Source: CAZYWA01 sp964650975 [NCBI: uncultured bacterium]
GTDB taxonomy: Bacteria > JADJOY01
Direction of reading: 5' to 3'
Length of the DNA: 26,290 bases
NCBI GenBank assembly: GCA_964650975.1
Contig: CAZYWA010000033.1
Coordinates: forward strand, 1 to 26,290
Part shown: positions 1 through 7,199 of the stretch, piece after piece
Position numbering within the stretch: position 1 is the first letter of the stretch
Layout of the letters: each line of letters opens with the position of its first letter
Translations under genes and position numbers: made by a program
Notes under the pieces: generated by a model
The model's database searches: none
What the model was told of the DNA's origin: nothing
Seen by the model: only the letters and a program-made list of their open reading frames with translations

Positions 1-1
1 G

Positions 2-430
2 GGCCGGCTGCGCGTCGGATGTGTCGGCGTCATCGCCGGCGTCGTTTGCGTCGTCGGCGGTGTCGCCCGCGTCGTCACCCACGGCGGCGTCGTCCTGGCT
101 CGGAGCCGGGGCGCCTGCCCGTGCCAGCAGGATTCGTGCAGCCGGAGTGTCGTGGCGCGCGATGGCCCGCTCGACCGTTCCGGAAGCGGAGCCCAGGAGC
201 GAGCTGGCCGCCAGCGCGGTGACCAGGATCGCGGTGAACGACGTCCATGCGATCTCGACCCGCGCCATCCGGTGCCTCGGCACCTCGGACCAGCGCCCCA
301 CCGCCAAAGCCCCGATCACCCCGGCCGAGCTCGCCACCAGGGCCAGGACCGTGAGCCAGAAGATCGGGTGAAGCGCCAGGTCGAGGCCCGAAGCCAAGCG
401 CGACAGAGCCGCGGTGATCGCGCTCAGCAT
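2..430 (-). CDS. Partial membrane protein, cytochrome c oxidase subunit II-like N-terminus
   Basis: The frame opens at an ATG at 430 and stays open for 143 codons to the window edge, so the C-terminus is missing. The visible part has two membrane segments, about residues 20-45 (HPIFWLTVLALVASSAG) and 62-82 (ARVEIAWTSFTAILVTALAA). The second resembles the E-x-x-W-T transmembrane helix of cytochrome c oxidase subunit II, which would make this an electron-transfer membrane subunit. Against that, residues after about 105 form an Asp/Ala-rich acidic stretch rather than the expected QWxW-containing copper domain, so it may be a divergent or unrelated two-helix protein. Third-position GC is high in this frame. 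A TTGACA promoter lies upstream and a small hairpin covers the possible ribosome binding site. The existence of the gene is fairly secure; its function is not. Confidence 0.5.
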   Translation of the reverse strand, partial: MLSAITAALSRLASGLDLALHPIFWLTVLALVASSAGVIGALAVGRWSEVPRHRMARVEIAWTSFTAILVTALAASSLLGSASGTVERAIARHDTPAARILLARAGAPAPSQDDAAVGDDAGDTADDANDAGDDADTSDAQPA

Positions 431-441
431 TTGAGTGACCG

Positions 442-456
442 CCTTCGCACCGAAGG
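442..456 (-). promoter_or_regulatory. Hairpin over the possible ribosome binding site of the first gene
   Basis: A perfect 6-bp stem (CCTTCG / CGAAGG, 3-nt loop) ends 11 nt before the ATG at 430. The only Shine-Dalgarno-like stretch (GAAGG) is in the 3' arm of this stem, so folding could reduce ribosome access. The structure is seen; the regulatory role is inferred. Confidence 0.3.
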
Positions 457-530
457 ACGAGGTGTGAACAATGACGAGAAGGGGGTGAAGCGTCCGGCGC
501 GAGCGCACCGTGCGCCTCCCGAACCGTCAC

Positions 531-560
531 AATATGCGGAACCGCGGCCCCTCGTGTCAA
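531..560 (-). promoter_or_regulatory. Sigma-70-type promoter for the partial membrane protein
   Basis: On the minus strand a perfect TTGACA -35 (560-555) is followed after 18 nt by CATATT (536-531) as the -10. Transcription would start near 524, giving a leader of about 95 nt before the ATG at 430. The rest of the 431-653 gap shows no convincing gene. Confidence 0.5.
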
Positions 561-653
561 CGCGCATGGCGCTCCGCGTCGTCGGCCCCTCCCGCCGCTG
601 AACTGCTCAAGATCGTTGGTGTTTCGACGGCGCCGCCGGCCGGTCGCCGGCGC

Positions 654-1331
654 TCACCGTCGGGTGGCGAGCAACGCCTGCGCGTGGGTCGCCGCGATCG
701 CGGCCAGCTCGCCCGCGATCGCGAAATCGCCCTCGATTCTGAGCCCGCCCCCGAACATCAGCGCCTGCAGGTTGGGCGTCCGGCCGTCCGCGCCCAGCGA
801 CTGGAAATCCGTGGCCCCCATCGAGAACACCGTGTCGGGCGGGTCGCGCAAAGGCCCCGGACCGAAGTGGAAGCCGAGCTTCCAGTCGCGATCCTGGAAG
901 TGGCGGATCACGAACGCCAGCGTTCCGCGCAGCTTGCGAAGCCGTTCCCGCGATGCCGTATCGAGCGGCACCACCGGCGGCGGCTCGGGCGCGACCCGGC
1001 TCAGCACCGCCGTGGGCCCGCCCAGCTCGCCCCTGAGCAGCGCCTTCCAGTCGGCGACGCTCTGGAAGACGTGAACGTCCACGTCGCGACCGGAGTCACG
1101 GCGCTTGACTCCCAGCTCCCGCTCGTCGAAGTCGAGCTCCCACACGCCGCCGCCCGACCCGGTGAGCTCGACCCGCACCTCGAGCCGGGTGCCCGGTGGG
1201 GCGCCGAACCGAGCGACGCCCTCGGCGTAGCGCTCGACCAAGAGCTCCTCGAAGAACTCGTGCGGCTCGAGGCGAGCGAGATCGATTGCCGCGGCCTTGC
1301 GCCGTCGTGGGCTGGGACGTTTCTTCGCCAT
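654..1331 (-). CDS. SCP2 sterol-binding domain-like protein
   Basis: This is a 225-residue protein starting with MAKKRPSPRRRK, a basic N-terminus. The middle is mixed alpha/beta. The last 45 residues contain GGGLRIEGDFAIAGELAAI, which resembles the C-terminal strand and helix of SCP2 domains (gkl..eGD...a..L), so a hydrophobic-ligand (lipid or acyl chain) binding role is the best guess. The ATG at 1331 was chosen because it gives the SCP2-sized protein; the frame could extend to a TTG at 1379 or GTG at 1376, neither with a better ribosome binding site. No membrane segment or signal peptide is seen, so it is probably cytoplasmic. The nearby acyl-CoA dehydrogenase is consistent with lipid metabolism but is not in the same tight operon. 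Confidence 0.6.
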   Translation of the reverse strand: MAKKRPSPRRRKAAAIDLARLEPHEFFEELLVERYAEGVARFGAPPGTRLEVRVELTGSGGGVWELDFDERELGVKRRDSGRDVDVHVFQSVADWKALLRGELGGPTAVLSRVAPEPPPVVPLDTASRERLRKLRGTLAFVIRHFQDRDWKLGFHFGPGPLRDPPDTVFSMGATDFQSLGADGRTPNLQALMFGGGLRIEGDFAIAGELAAIAATHAQALLATRR

Positions 1332-1426
1332 CGATCCGAGGGAGCCCTGGAGCCGGCCGAAAACGACCGGGGGCACCAAGGATACGCGATCGACTCAACC
1401 TTCGGCTGTCCGGGAAGCGGAGGTAA

Positions 1427-1442
1427 CGCGGCCGAGGCCGCG
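1427..1442 (-). terminator. GC hairpin just downstream of the small cysteine-rich gene
   Basis: CGCGGCC and GGCCGCG face each other across 2 nt, so in practice the stem is 6 bp with a 4-nt loop. It sits 5 nt past the stop codon at 1448. There is no T-tract, so termination is only a possibility. Confidence 0.25.
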
Positions 1443-1447
1443 CTCGC

Positions 1448-1738
1448 TCACTTCGGGCACGGTTGCACGACGAGGTCGGCGCGTTTCGAGCCGGGCCTCG
1501 GGTCGAGCGAGGCGGGCCGACTCGCCACGTGAACCGCGCGGCATTCCGTCCAAAAAATCGAGCGGCAACGCGGCACGTCGTGGATCCCGGCGAGCAGGTT
1601 CTCCCCCAGCGCGTTGCAGAAAGGACGGGGGCCGTCGACCAGCTGGGGGCATTTCATCGGCAGTGGCTGGCTCGATCGGGCGAGCCGTGCTCCGCTCGCC
1701 AGCAAGCGCAGAATCCGTGCCAGCCACGCGCATGACAT
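1448..1738 (-). CDS. Small cysteine-rich protein, unrecognised family
   Basis: The predicted protein has 96 residues and six cysteines at 3, 30, 41, 58, 66 and 94. The core runs C30-x10-C41-x16-C58-x7-C66, with MKCPQL, PRPFC, RCRS and WTEC around them, a spacing that suggests a metal site or Fe-S cluster. The start at 1738 is supported by a good Shine-Dalgarno (AGAGGTGG) 8 nt before the ATG. Third-position GC is high, as in real genes here. The first 27 residues (SCAWLARILRLL) are amphipathic; a second ATG at 1657 would start directly at MKCPQL. It lies 180 nt after the PAP2-glycosyltransferase gene on the same strand. I cannot name the family. Small CP...C...RC...C proteins of this kind occur in many bacteria without assigned function. 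Confidence 0.55.
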   Translation of the reverse strand: MSCAWLARILRLLASGARLARSSQPLPMKCPQLVDGPRPFCNALGENLLAGIHDVPRCRSIFWTECRAVHVASRPASLDPRPGSKRADLVVQPCPK

Positions 1739-1814
1739 GAAACGAACCACCTCTCGGCCCACGAAAGAAGGCTCGCCCGACGGTTGGCACGAATTCCGTA
1801 TCCGATCGAGGAGG

Positions 1815-1832
1815 CGCACCCGTTCGGGTGCG
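1815..1832 (-). terminator. Strong hairpin downstream of the PAP2-glycosyltransferase gene
   Basis: The arms CGCACCCG and CGGGTGCG are perfect complements around TT (7-bp stem with a 4-nt loop). It lies 87 nt past the stop of the upstream gene and before the small cysteine-rich gene. No T-tract follows, so it could be a Rho-independent-like stop, an mRNA end stabiliser, or incidental. Confidence 0.3.
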
Positions 1833-1918
1833 TCGAGGTCGATCGCTCGATGCGCGCTTCGTGGAGAAGCCGCCTGCACCGCCGGCCTTCCACGCTCGAG
1901 GGTGAGCGCTCGCGCCGC

Positions 1919-4036
1919 TCAGAACCGTTCCGCCTGAAACGACTCCGGCAGGCCGCGGTAACCCTCGCAACGATAGAGGCGCTGCACGCCGAGCCAGGGG
2001 TTGCCGGTGGGGTCGTCGAACGGCTCGATCTCGGTGCAGCGCTCGAAGGCCAGCTCCACCGCCGGATGGATGCCGGCGCCGCCACCGACGTAGAGCGCAT
2101 TCGCGCCGCCCGCCACCGACGCCAGGTCGTTCCACACGTCGTACTGCTCGTAGCGGCGCTCGAGCCTGAGCGAGTAGCTGCGCGGGTGGCCGGGAACGTA
2201 AAACGCGAGCTCGCTCGCCTTCGCGTACTGGTGGGTGAAGAGCAGCGGGCTCGCACCCTCGGCTCGCCAGCGGTCGAGAGCGTGGCCCACGTGGAGTCCG
2301 AGCGCGCGCCAGCCCTTGAGACGCGCCGCGGGATCGAGGTCGCGCGGGAAATCGGAGATGAGGTCGTAAACGAGGTAGCTGTGGGCGGTCAGCACCACGA
2401 GCCCCAGGCTCAGCGCCGTGCACAGCGCCGCGAAGCGCCGGACCGACCGGCGTCGCCGCCCCCGTGTGCGGTCCCACGTTTCCTCGAGCCACGGTCCCGC
2501 CGCGATCGCGGCGCCGATGAACGCGGGAGCGGCCCAGTTCGCCTGGACCTTCGCCTGCGCCGCCTTGAGACCGAAGAACAACAGCACCGGGGCCGAGGTG
2601 GCGAACAGCAGCGTGAACCCTGGATCGCGCCTGTCGCGCGCCCGACGGGCGGCTCGCACCATGCCCACCACCAGGATCGCCGCCACCCAGGGAGTGAGAA
2701 TGCCGGCCTGCGAGCCCAGGTATTCGAGGAGCCTCCCGGCGTCCAGCGAGGTTCCCTGACCGAGCCCGGCCAGCTTCTCGACGTGCGCCACCGACATCCA
2801 GGCGTGGCGCCGGTTCCACACCCACACCGGCAGCGTGAGCAGCCCCGCGAGCAAGGCGCTCAGGTAGGGGCCGGGTCGCCTGAGCTGCGGCCCGAGCTCG
2901 GGCACCCACAGCAGCACCCCGAGCACGCACGGCACCAGCAACGCGGCCGTGTACTTGAAGAGAAACCCCACGCCGACCATGGCGCCGCCGGCGAGCCACG
3001 CCGCGAGCGAACCGCCGCGAAGCGCACGCTCGAACGCCACCAGCGCCACGGTCCAGCACGCCGCGAAGGGCGGATCGATGGTCGCGATCACCGCTCCGCC
3101 GGTGAAGAGCGGCGTGATCTGGAGCAACAGAGACGACAGCACCGCCGAGCGGTCGCTGCCTGTGATGCGCCGCGCCACCACGAACATCGCCACCGCGCCC
3201 ACCACGCTCGAAAGCAGCGCCGCCATGCGCACGCCGAGCTCGGTGTCGCCGAAGATCCGGGTGGTGAGCGCGATCAGGTACGCGATGCCCGGCCCTTTGC
3301 TGTAGTAGGACCAGTCGAGGCGGCGCGACCACTCCCAGTAGTGGGCTTCGTCGGGGGCGAGATCGAGATGGCCGCGCAGGATCGTGACCAGGCTGAAGGC
3401 GATGCCACTCACGATCGCCACGGCCCACACGGCCAGCCAGCGCCGCTCGCCGAGCCGCGTCCACGCGTGCGCCGCGGCGAGCCGCAGCCGGTGGAGCGCG
3501 CGATTCGCCGCGCGTCGCGCCGGGCCGCGCGCGAGCTCGACCACGGTCAACCCGAACATCGCGCCCAGCAAGAGGCCGCCCAGAACGTCGAGCGGGAAGT
3601 GCACTCCCTGATACACGCGACTCAGCGCCGCGATCGTCACCGCGAATGCCAGCGGCACGGCGAGCGCCGGATGCTCGAGCCCGATGACGGTGGCCGCGGC
3701 CGCGGTGTTGACCGCGTGCGACGACGGAAACGACGCCGAAACCGGGCAGCGATCGGTGCGCAGCACCGCGTCCGTGAACACCCGGCACGGCCGCTCGCGC
3801 GCGAACACGCGCTTCACCAGGAAGCGGTTGGCGGGATCGCTGATCGCCACCACCAGTCCCACGAGCAGCAACGTGCGGCGCCAGCGAGGACCTCCGAGAG
3901 TCGCGGCGATCAGCCCCAGCACCACGAACCACGGCAGTGCCAGGCTCGATTCGCCGAGCGCCGGCAGAATCCGGTCCGCGAGCGGACCCAGGCCCCCGTT
4001 GATCCAGTGAAACGCGACGTCGTCGAACGGGGTCAC
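1919..4036 (-). CDS. PAP2-family phosphatase fused to PMT/ArnT-type membrane glycosyltransferase
   Basis: About 705 residues in two modules. Residues ~1-165 are a PAP2 lipid phosphatase with all three signatures: K75-x6-RP (KRVFARERP), PSSH at 104-107, and SRVYQGVHFPLD at 139-150 with the catalytic His and Asp. From ~200 onward is a PMT/GT39-ArnT type glycosyltransferase with many membrane helices and the conserved first loop LAPDEAHYWEW, followed by DWSYYSKGP. Known families suggest dephosphorylation of an isoprenyl diphosphate and sugar transfer from a polyprenyl phosphate at the outer membrane leaflet. The GTG at 4036 was preferred because the longer TTG start at 4078 would put the first codons inside a dispersed repeat; no strong ribosome binding site is visible for either. 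The acyl-CoA dehydrogenase lies upstream on the same strand, 119 nt away. Confidence 0.85.
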   Translation of the reverse strand: MTPFDDVAFHWINGGLGPLADRILPALGESSLALPWFVVLGLIAATLGGPRWRRTLLLVGLVVAISDPANRFLVKRVFARERPCRVFTDAVLRTDRCPVSASFPSSHAVNTAAAATVIGLEHPALAVPLAFAVTIAALSRVYQGVHFPLDVLGGLLLGAMFGLTVVELARGPARRAANRALHRLRLAAAHAWTRLGERRWLAVWAVAIVSGIAFSLVTILRGHLDLAPDEAHYWEWSRRLDWSYYSKGPGIAYLIALTTRIFGDTELGVRMAALLSSVVGAVAMFVVARRITGSDRSAVLSSLLLQITPLFTGGAVIATIDPPFAACWTVALVAFERALRGGSLAAWLAGGAMVGVGFLFKYTAALLVPCVLGVLLWVPELGPQLRRPGPYLSALLAGLLTLPVWVWNRRHAWMSVAHVEKLAGLGQGTSLDAGRLLEYLGSQAGILTPWVAAILVVGMVRAARRARDRRDPGFTLLFATSAPVLLFFGLKAAQAKVQANWAAPAFIGAAIAAGPWLEETWDRTRGRRRRSVRRFAALCTALSLGLVVLTAHSYLVYDLISDFPRDLDPAARLKGWRALGLHVGHALDRWRAEGASPLLFTHQYAKASELAFYVPGHPRSYSLRLERRYEQYDVWNDLASVAGGANALYVGGGAGIHPAVELAFERCTEIEPFDDPTGNPWLGVQRLYRCEGYRGLPESFQAERF

Positions 4037-4050
4037 GTTTTCACGGGGGC

Positions 4051-4100
4051 TGCGACTTTCTTGGGGCCCCACCCCCAAGCCGGCTCGCGTCGCTCGCCGC
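4051..4100 (+). repeat. Dispersed repeat, copy A, with hairpin
   Basis: This segment matches the reverse complement of 7691-7741. The last 40 nt agree at 34 positions, including GGGGCCCCAC, CGGCTCGC and GCTCGCCGC. It holds a hairpin CTTGGGG / CCCCAAG (4060-4079). A second perfect small hairpin, CTCGCC-GATA-GGCGAG, follows at 4101-4116. It fills the gap between the acyl-CoA dehydrogenase and the PAP2 fusion gene. Confidence 0.6.
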
Positions 4101-4155
4101 CTCGCCGATAGGCGAGAGCGATGGAAACGACGCCCCTGCGACTCTCAACTTCCGC

Positions 4156-5319
4156 CTAGTCGCCGAGCAAGAGCTTCGAGAGCGTTTGCAGCTGCATGAA
4201 GCTCGTGCCTTCGTAGATCTTTCCGATCTTCGCGTCGCGGTAGAGCTTCTCGACGGGAAAATCCTTGGTGAAGCCGGCGCCCCCGAACACCTCGACCGCG
4301 CGCGACGCCACGCGCTCCGCGACCTGCGAGGCGTGGTACTTGGCCATCGCCGCCTCGCGCACGAACGGACGTCCCGCCTCGCGCAGCCGCGCCGCGTTGT
4401 AGACCATGAGCCGCGCCGACTCGACGTCGATCGCCATCTCGGCCAGCCAGAACTGCATCGCCTGATTGGCGCCGATGGGCCGCCCGAACTGCTCGCGGGT
4501 TCCCGCGTAACCGACGGCGTGCTCGAGCGCTCCCTGCGCGAGCCCGACGAGCTGCGCGCCGATCCCGATCCGCCCTTCGTTCAAGAGCTCGATCGCGATC
4601 TTGTAGCCGCGGCCCACCTCGCCGAGCACGTGCGCGCTCGGCACGAAGCAGCCGTCGAGCAACAGCTCGCAGGTGCTCGACGCGCGGATGCCGAGCTTCT
4701 CCTCGGCCTTGCCGACCGCGAGCCCCGGCTGATCGCGCTCCACCAGAAACGCGGTGATGCCCTTGTAGCCAGCATCCGGCGAGATCGTCGCGAAGATCAG
4801 ATAGACGCCCGCCTCGCGCGCGTTGGTGACCCACATCTTGCGGCCTTCGAGGCGAAACCCTCCGTCCGCCGGATGCGCGCGGCAGCGCAGCGCGAAGGCA
4901 TCCGAGCCGCTGCCGGATTCGCTCAGGCAGTAGGAGCCGGGCCGCTCGCTGGCGAGCTTGGGCAAGAAATGGCGCCTCTGCGCCTCGCTGCCGTAGCGAT
5001 GCAGCGCGGTGGTGAGCAGCGTGTTCTGCACGTCGACCAGTACACCCACGGCAGGGTCGACGCGCGAGATCTCCTCCACCGCCAGGATCGACATGAAGAA
5101 GCTCGCGCCGGCGCCGCCCAGCTCGCTCTCGACCTCGATCCCCATGAGGCCCATCTCGAAGAGCCCGCGCAGCACCTCGGGATCGAGCTTCGCGGCTTGG
5201 TCCATCTCGGCCGCGCGCGGCCGGATCACCCGCTCCGCAAAGTCGCGCACCGACTGGCGAAAGAGCGACTCTTCGTCGCTCAGCCAGGTGAGCGGCCGGG
5301 CGTGGGATGGCTCGGACAT
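4156..5319 (-). CDS. Acyl-CoA dehydrogenase (short/branched-chain type)
   Basis: This 387-residue flavoprotein would introduce the alpha,beta double bond in acyl-CoA, passing electrons to an electron-transfer flavoprotein in the cytoplasm. Length is typical of the family. The N-terminal helical domain is followed by the flavin-contact motif YCLSESGSGSDA (about 130-141), then the beta domain with KMWVTN, and the C-terminal helical domain with REQFGRPI, FGGAGFTKDFPVEKLYRD and KIYEGTS. The Glu in IYEGT (residue 370) is at the position of the catalytic base of medium- and short-chain enzymes. The substrate cannot be told from sequence. The start is an ATG with weak Shine-Dalgarno; a possible promoter lies 36 nt upstream of the expected transcript start. 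No ETF or other beta-oxidation gene is next to it. Confidence 0.92.
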   Translation of the reverse strand: MSEPSHARPLTWLSDEESLFRQSVRDFAERVIRPRAAEMDQAAKLDPEVLRGLFEMGLMGIEVESELGGAGASFFMSILAVEEISRVDPAVGVLVDVQNTLLTTALHRYGSEAQRRHFLPKLASERPGSYCLSESGSGSDAFALRCRAHPADGGFRLEGRKMWVTNAREAGVYLIFATISPDAGYKGITAFLVERDQPGLAVGKAEEKLGIRASSTCELLLDGCFVPSAHVLGEVGRGYKIAIELLNEGRIGIGAQLVGLAQGALEHAVGYAGTREQFGRPIGANQAMQFWLAEMAIDVESARLMVYNAARLREAGRPFVREAAMAKYHASQVAERVASRAVEVFGGAGFTKDFPVEKLYRDAKIGKIYEGTSFMQLQTLSKLLLGD

Positions 5320-5361
5320 GGATCGATCTCGGGGCGAGGGGCGAGCGAGGGCCGGCCCGCG

Positions 5362-5390
5362 AGTGTAGCGCGCGACCGCGATGCTTCCAG
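5362..5390 (-). promoter_or_regulatory. Possible promoter of the acyl-CoA dehydrogenase gene
   Basis: CTGGAA (5390-5385), 17 nt, then TACACT (5367-5362) on the minus strand. The -10 is good and the -35 weak (three of six). The transcript would begin about 36 nt before the ATG at 5319. Confidence 0.35.
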
Positions 5391-5422
5391 AAGAACGGAG
5401 CTTGCACCGCAGGGTGCTTCCA

Positions 5423-5451
5423 TGGACAGGTGCCAGGGGCGTGACTACATT
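5423..5451 (+). promoter_or_regulatory. Promoter of trxB
   Basis: TGGACA (5423-5428), an exact 17-nt spacer, then TACATT (5446-5451). The predicted start near 5458 leaves a 20-nt leader that includes the ribosome binding site AAGGAG (5465-5470), 7 nt before the ATG. Confidence 0.55.
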
Positions 5452-5477
5452 CGCCGGACTCGCAAAGGAGAGCGTCG

Positions 5478-6437
5478 ATGTCGTCTGCGAATGGCGTCCG
5501 AAACGTCGTGATCATCGGCTCGGGCTGCGCGGGGTTCACCGCCGCGCTCTACACCGCCCGCGGTGGGCTCGAGCCGCTGATGCTGGAAGGCGGGACGGTG
5601 CCGCCTGGCGGGCTGCTGACCACGACCACCGAGGTCGAGAACTTCCCGGGCTTTCCCGAGGGAATCATGGGGCCGGAGCTGATGGAGCGGATACGCGCGC
5701 AGGTCGCGCGCTTCGGCACCGAGTTCCGGACCGCGACGGTGACCAAGGTCGAGACCGGCTCCCGCCCGTTCAAGCTGCACACCGACACGAACGAGATCAT
5801 CCTCGCCAAGACGCTCATCGTCGCGACCGGCTCGTCGCCGCGAACGCTGGGCCTCGCGCGCGAGGTCGAGCTGACCGGCAAAGGCGTCAGCACCTGCGCC
5901 ACATGCGACGGCTTCTTCTACAAGGGGCGCCCGGTGGTGGTGGTGGGCGGCGGCGACTCGGCCATGGAAGAGGCGATGTATCTGGCGGGTCTCGCGCAGA
6001 AGGTCACGCTGGTGCATCGCCGCGACTCGTTCCGCGCCTCCAAGATCATGCAGGACCGGGTGCTCGCGAACCCCAAGATCGAGGTCCGCTACGACTCGGC
6101 GGTGGTCGAGATCCTGGGAGACCCGAAGGGCGAGTGCCACGGTGTGGTGATCGAGAACTTGAAGACCAAGGCCCGCGACACCATCCAGGCGCCTGGTTTC
6201 GGCCTCTTCGTGGCGATCGGCCACGTGCCCAACTCGAAGTTCCTGGCCGGCGTGATCGACACCGACGAGAACGGCTACATCAAGGTCAAGGAGCCCAGCT
6301 CCGAGACCAACGTCCCGGGCATCTTCGCCGCCGGCGACGTCATGGACCCGCGCTACCGCCAAGCCGTCACGGCCGCCGGAACGGGCTGCCGCGCCGCCAT
6401 GGACGCCGAGCGCATGCTGCAGCGCGAGGGGCACTGA
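5478..6437 (+). CDS. trxB: Thioredoxin reductase (NADPH)
   Basis: A 319-residue low-molecular-weight thioredoxin reductase, which would transfer electrons from NADPH through FAD and a disulfide to thioredoxin in the cytoplasm. It has the FAD-binding GSGCAG near residue 14 (normally GSGPAG; Cys replaces Pro here), the PGG and ENFPGFPEG segment, the redox pair C140-A-T-C143, the NADPH-binding GGGDSA near 157, HRRDSFRAS, and the second FAD motif GIFAAGDVMD. Length is standard. The start is well supported by AAGGAG 7 nt upstream and a good promoter. It is transcribed away from the acyl-CoA dehydrogenase gene. Its cognate thioredoxin gene is not in the window. Confidence 0.95.
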   Translation: MSSANGVRNVVIIGSGCAGFTAALYTARGGLEPLMLEGGTVPPGGLLTTTTEVENFPGFPEGIMGPELMERIRAQVARFGTEFRTATVTKVETGSRPFKLHTDTNEIILAKTLIVATGSSPRTLGLAREVELTGKGVSTCATCDGFFYKGRPVVVVGGGDSAMEEAMYLAGLAQKVTLVHRRDSFRASKIMQDRVLANPKIEVRYDSAVVEILGDPKGECHGVVIENLKTKARDTIQAPGFGLFVAIGHVPNSKFLAGVIDTDENGYIKVKEPSSETNVPGIFAAGDVMDPRYRQAVTAAGTGCRAAMDAERMLQREGH

Positions 6438-6463
6438 GAGCGCCCGCGAGCGCTGCAACAATG

Positions 6464-6555
6464 CGGCTTCAAGAATCGATATGCGCGGATTTCAAAACGT
6501 GTCACAGACCAATTTCAATTTTCGCCATAATCGGCTTTCAAAATCGACACCTACG
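6464..6555 (+). repeat. Four degenerate repeats phased at exactly 23 nt, upstream of folE
   Basis: TTCAA occurs at 6468, 6491, 6514 and 6537, each exactly 23 nt after the last. Around it is a looser consensus CGG(A/C)tTTCAAaATCG: for example 6464-6478, 6486-6499 and 6532-6546. The block is much more AT-rich than its surroundings and contains CATAAT (6526-6531), a possible -10. It lies in the 183-nt gap between trxB and folE, so a transcription factor array on folE is plausible. Only four short, diverged units are present, which does not fit a CRISPR array. Confidence 0.6.
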
Positions 6556-6620
6556 TGGCGATTTGGCCCTGAAATGCGGGCAAATCCTGGGTGCGAGGCG
6601 TTCTGAACGCGGGAGGCTGC

Positions 6621-7199
6621 GTGGACCTTTCGAAAGTCACGTTCGAGGAACTGGTCCACGAGATGCTCTCGCGGCTCGGCGAGGACCCGGAGCGCGAGGG
6701 CCTCAAGAAGACTCCGGAGCGGGTCGCGCGCTCGCTCCAGTGGCTCACCCGCGGCTACGCCATGGATCCGATCGAGCTGCTGCAGAAGGCTACCTTCGTC
6801 GAGAAGCACGAGAGCATGGTGCTGGTGCGGGACATCGAGCTCTACTCGCTCTGCGAGCACCACGTGCTGCCGTTCTTCGGCAAGGCGCACCTGGCGTACA
6901 TCCCGAATGGGCGGATCGTGGGGCTCTCGAAGCTGGCGCGGCTGGTCGAGATCTACGCGCGGCGGCTGCAGGTCCAGGAGCGGCTGACCGACCAGATCGC
7001 CGACGCCATGCAGCAGATCCTCGAGCCCACCGGGGTCGGCGTGGTCATCGAGGCCTATCACCTCTGCATGATGATGCGCGGGGTCGAGAAGCAGAATTCG
7101 CGCACCGTCACGTCGGCCGTCCGCGGGGTCTTCCGCGATGACCAGAAGACCCGCGACGAGTTCCTGCGCCTGGTGGTCGGAGGCTCGAGCCGGCTGTGA
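6621..7199 (+). CDS. folE: GTP cyclohydrolase I
   Basis: A 192-residue enzyme that would convert GTP to 7,8-dihydroneopterin triphosphate, the first step of folate-type pterin synthesis. The zinc ligands expected for the family are present: C78 and H81 in [10 protein letters not shown], and C149 in [12 protein letters not shown], with H147 and R153 also conserved. [13 protein letters not shown] is the core family motif. The GTG at 6621 was chosen because GGGAGG precedes it closely and it gives the usual N-terminus; an in-frame GTG at 6591 would add ten residues. The stop overlaps the next gene by 4 nt, indicating translational coupling. The upstream 23-nt phased repeats probably mark its control region. 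Confidence 0.93.
   Translation: MDLSKVTFEELVHEMLSRLGEDPEREGLKKTPERVARSLQWLTRGYAMDPIELLQKATFVEKHESMVLVRDIELYSLCEHHVLPFFGKAHLAYIPNGRIVGLSKLARLVEIYARRLQVQERLTDQIADAMQQILEPTGVGVVIEAYHLCMMMRGVEKQNSRTVTSAVRGVFRDDQKTRDEFLRLVVGGSSRL

Noticed and set aside
1784-4111. Plus-strand frame of about 775 codons
   Set aside because: It is antisense to the PAP2-PMT gene, whose motifs are all in the minus frame.
6464-6555. CRISPR array
   Set aside because: The four units share only about 5 to 14 bases, have no constant long repeat, and no cas gene is nearby.
6591-6620. Earlier GTG start of folE
   Set aside because: The GTG at 6621 has GGGAGG directly upstream and gives the usual enzyme length; the extra ten residues look non-conserved.
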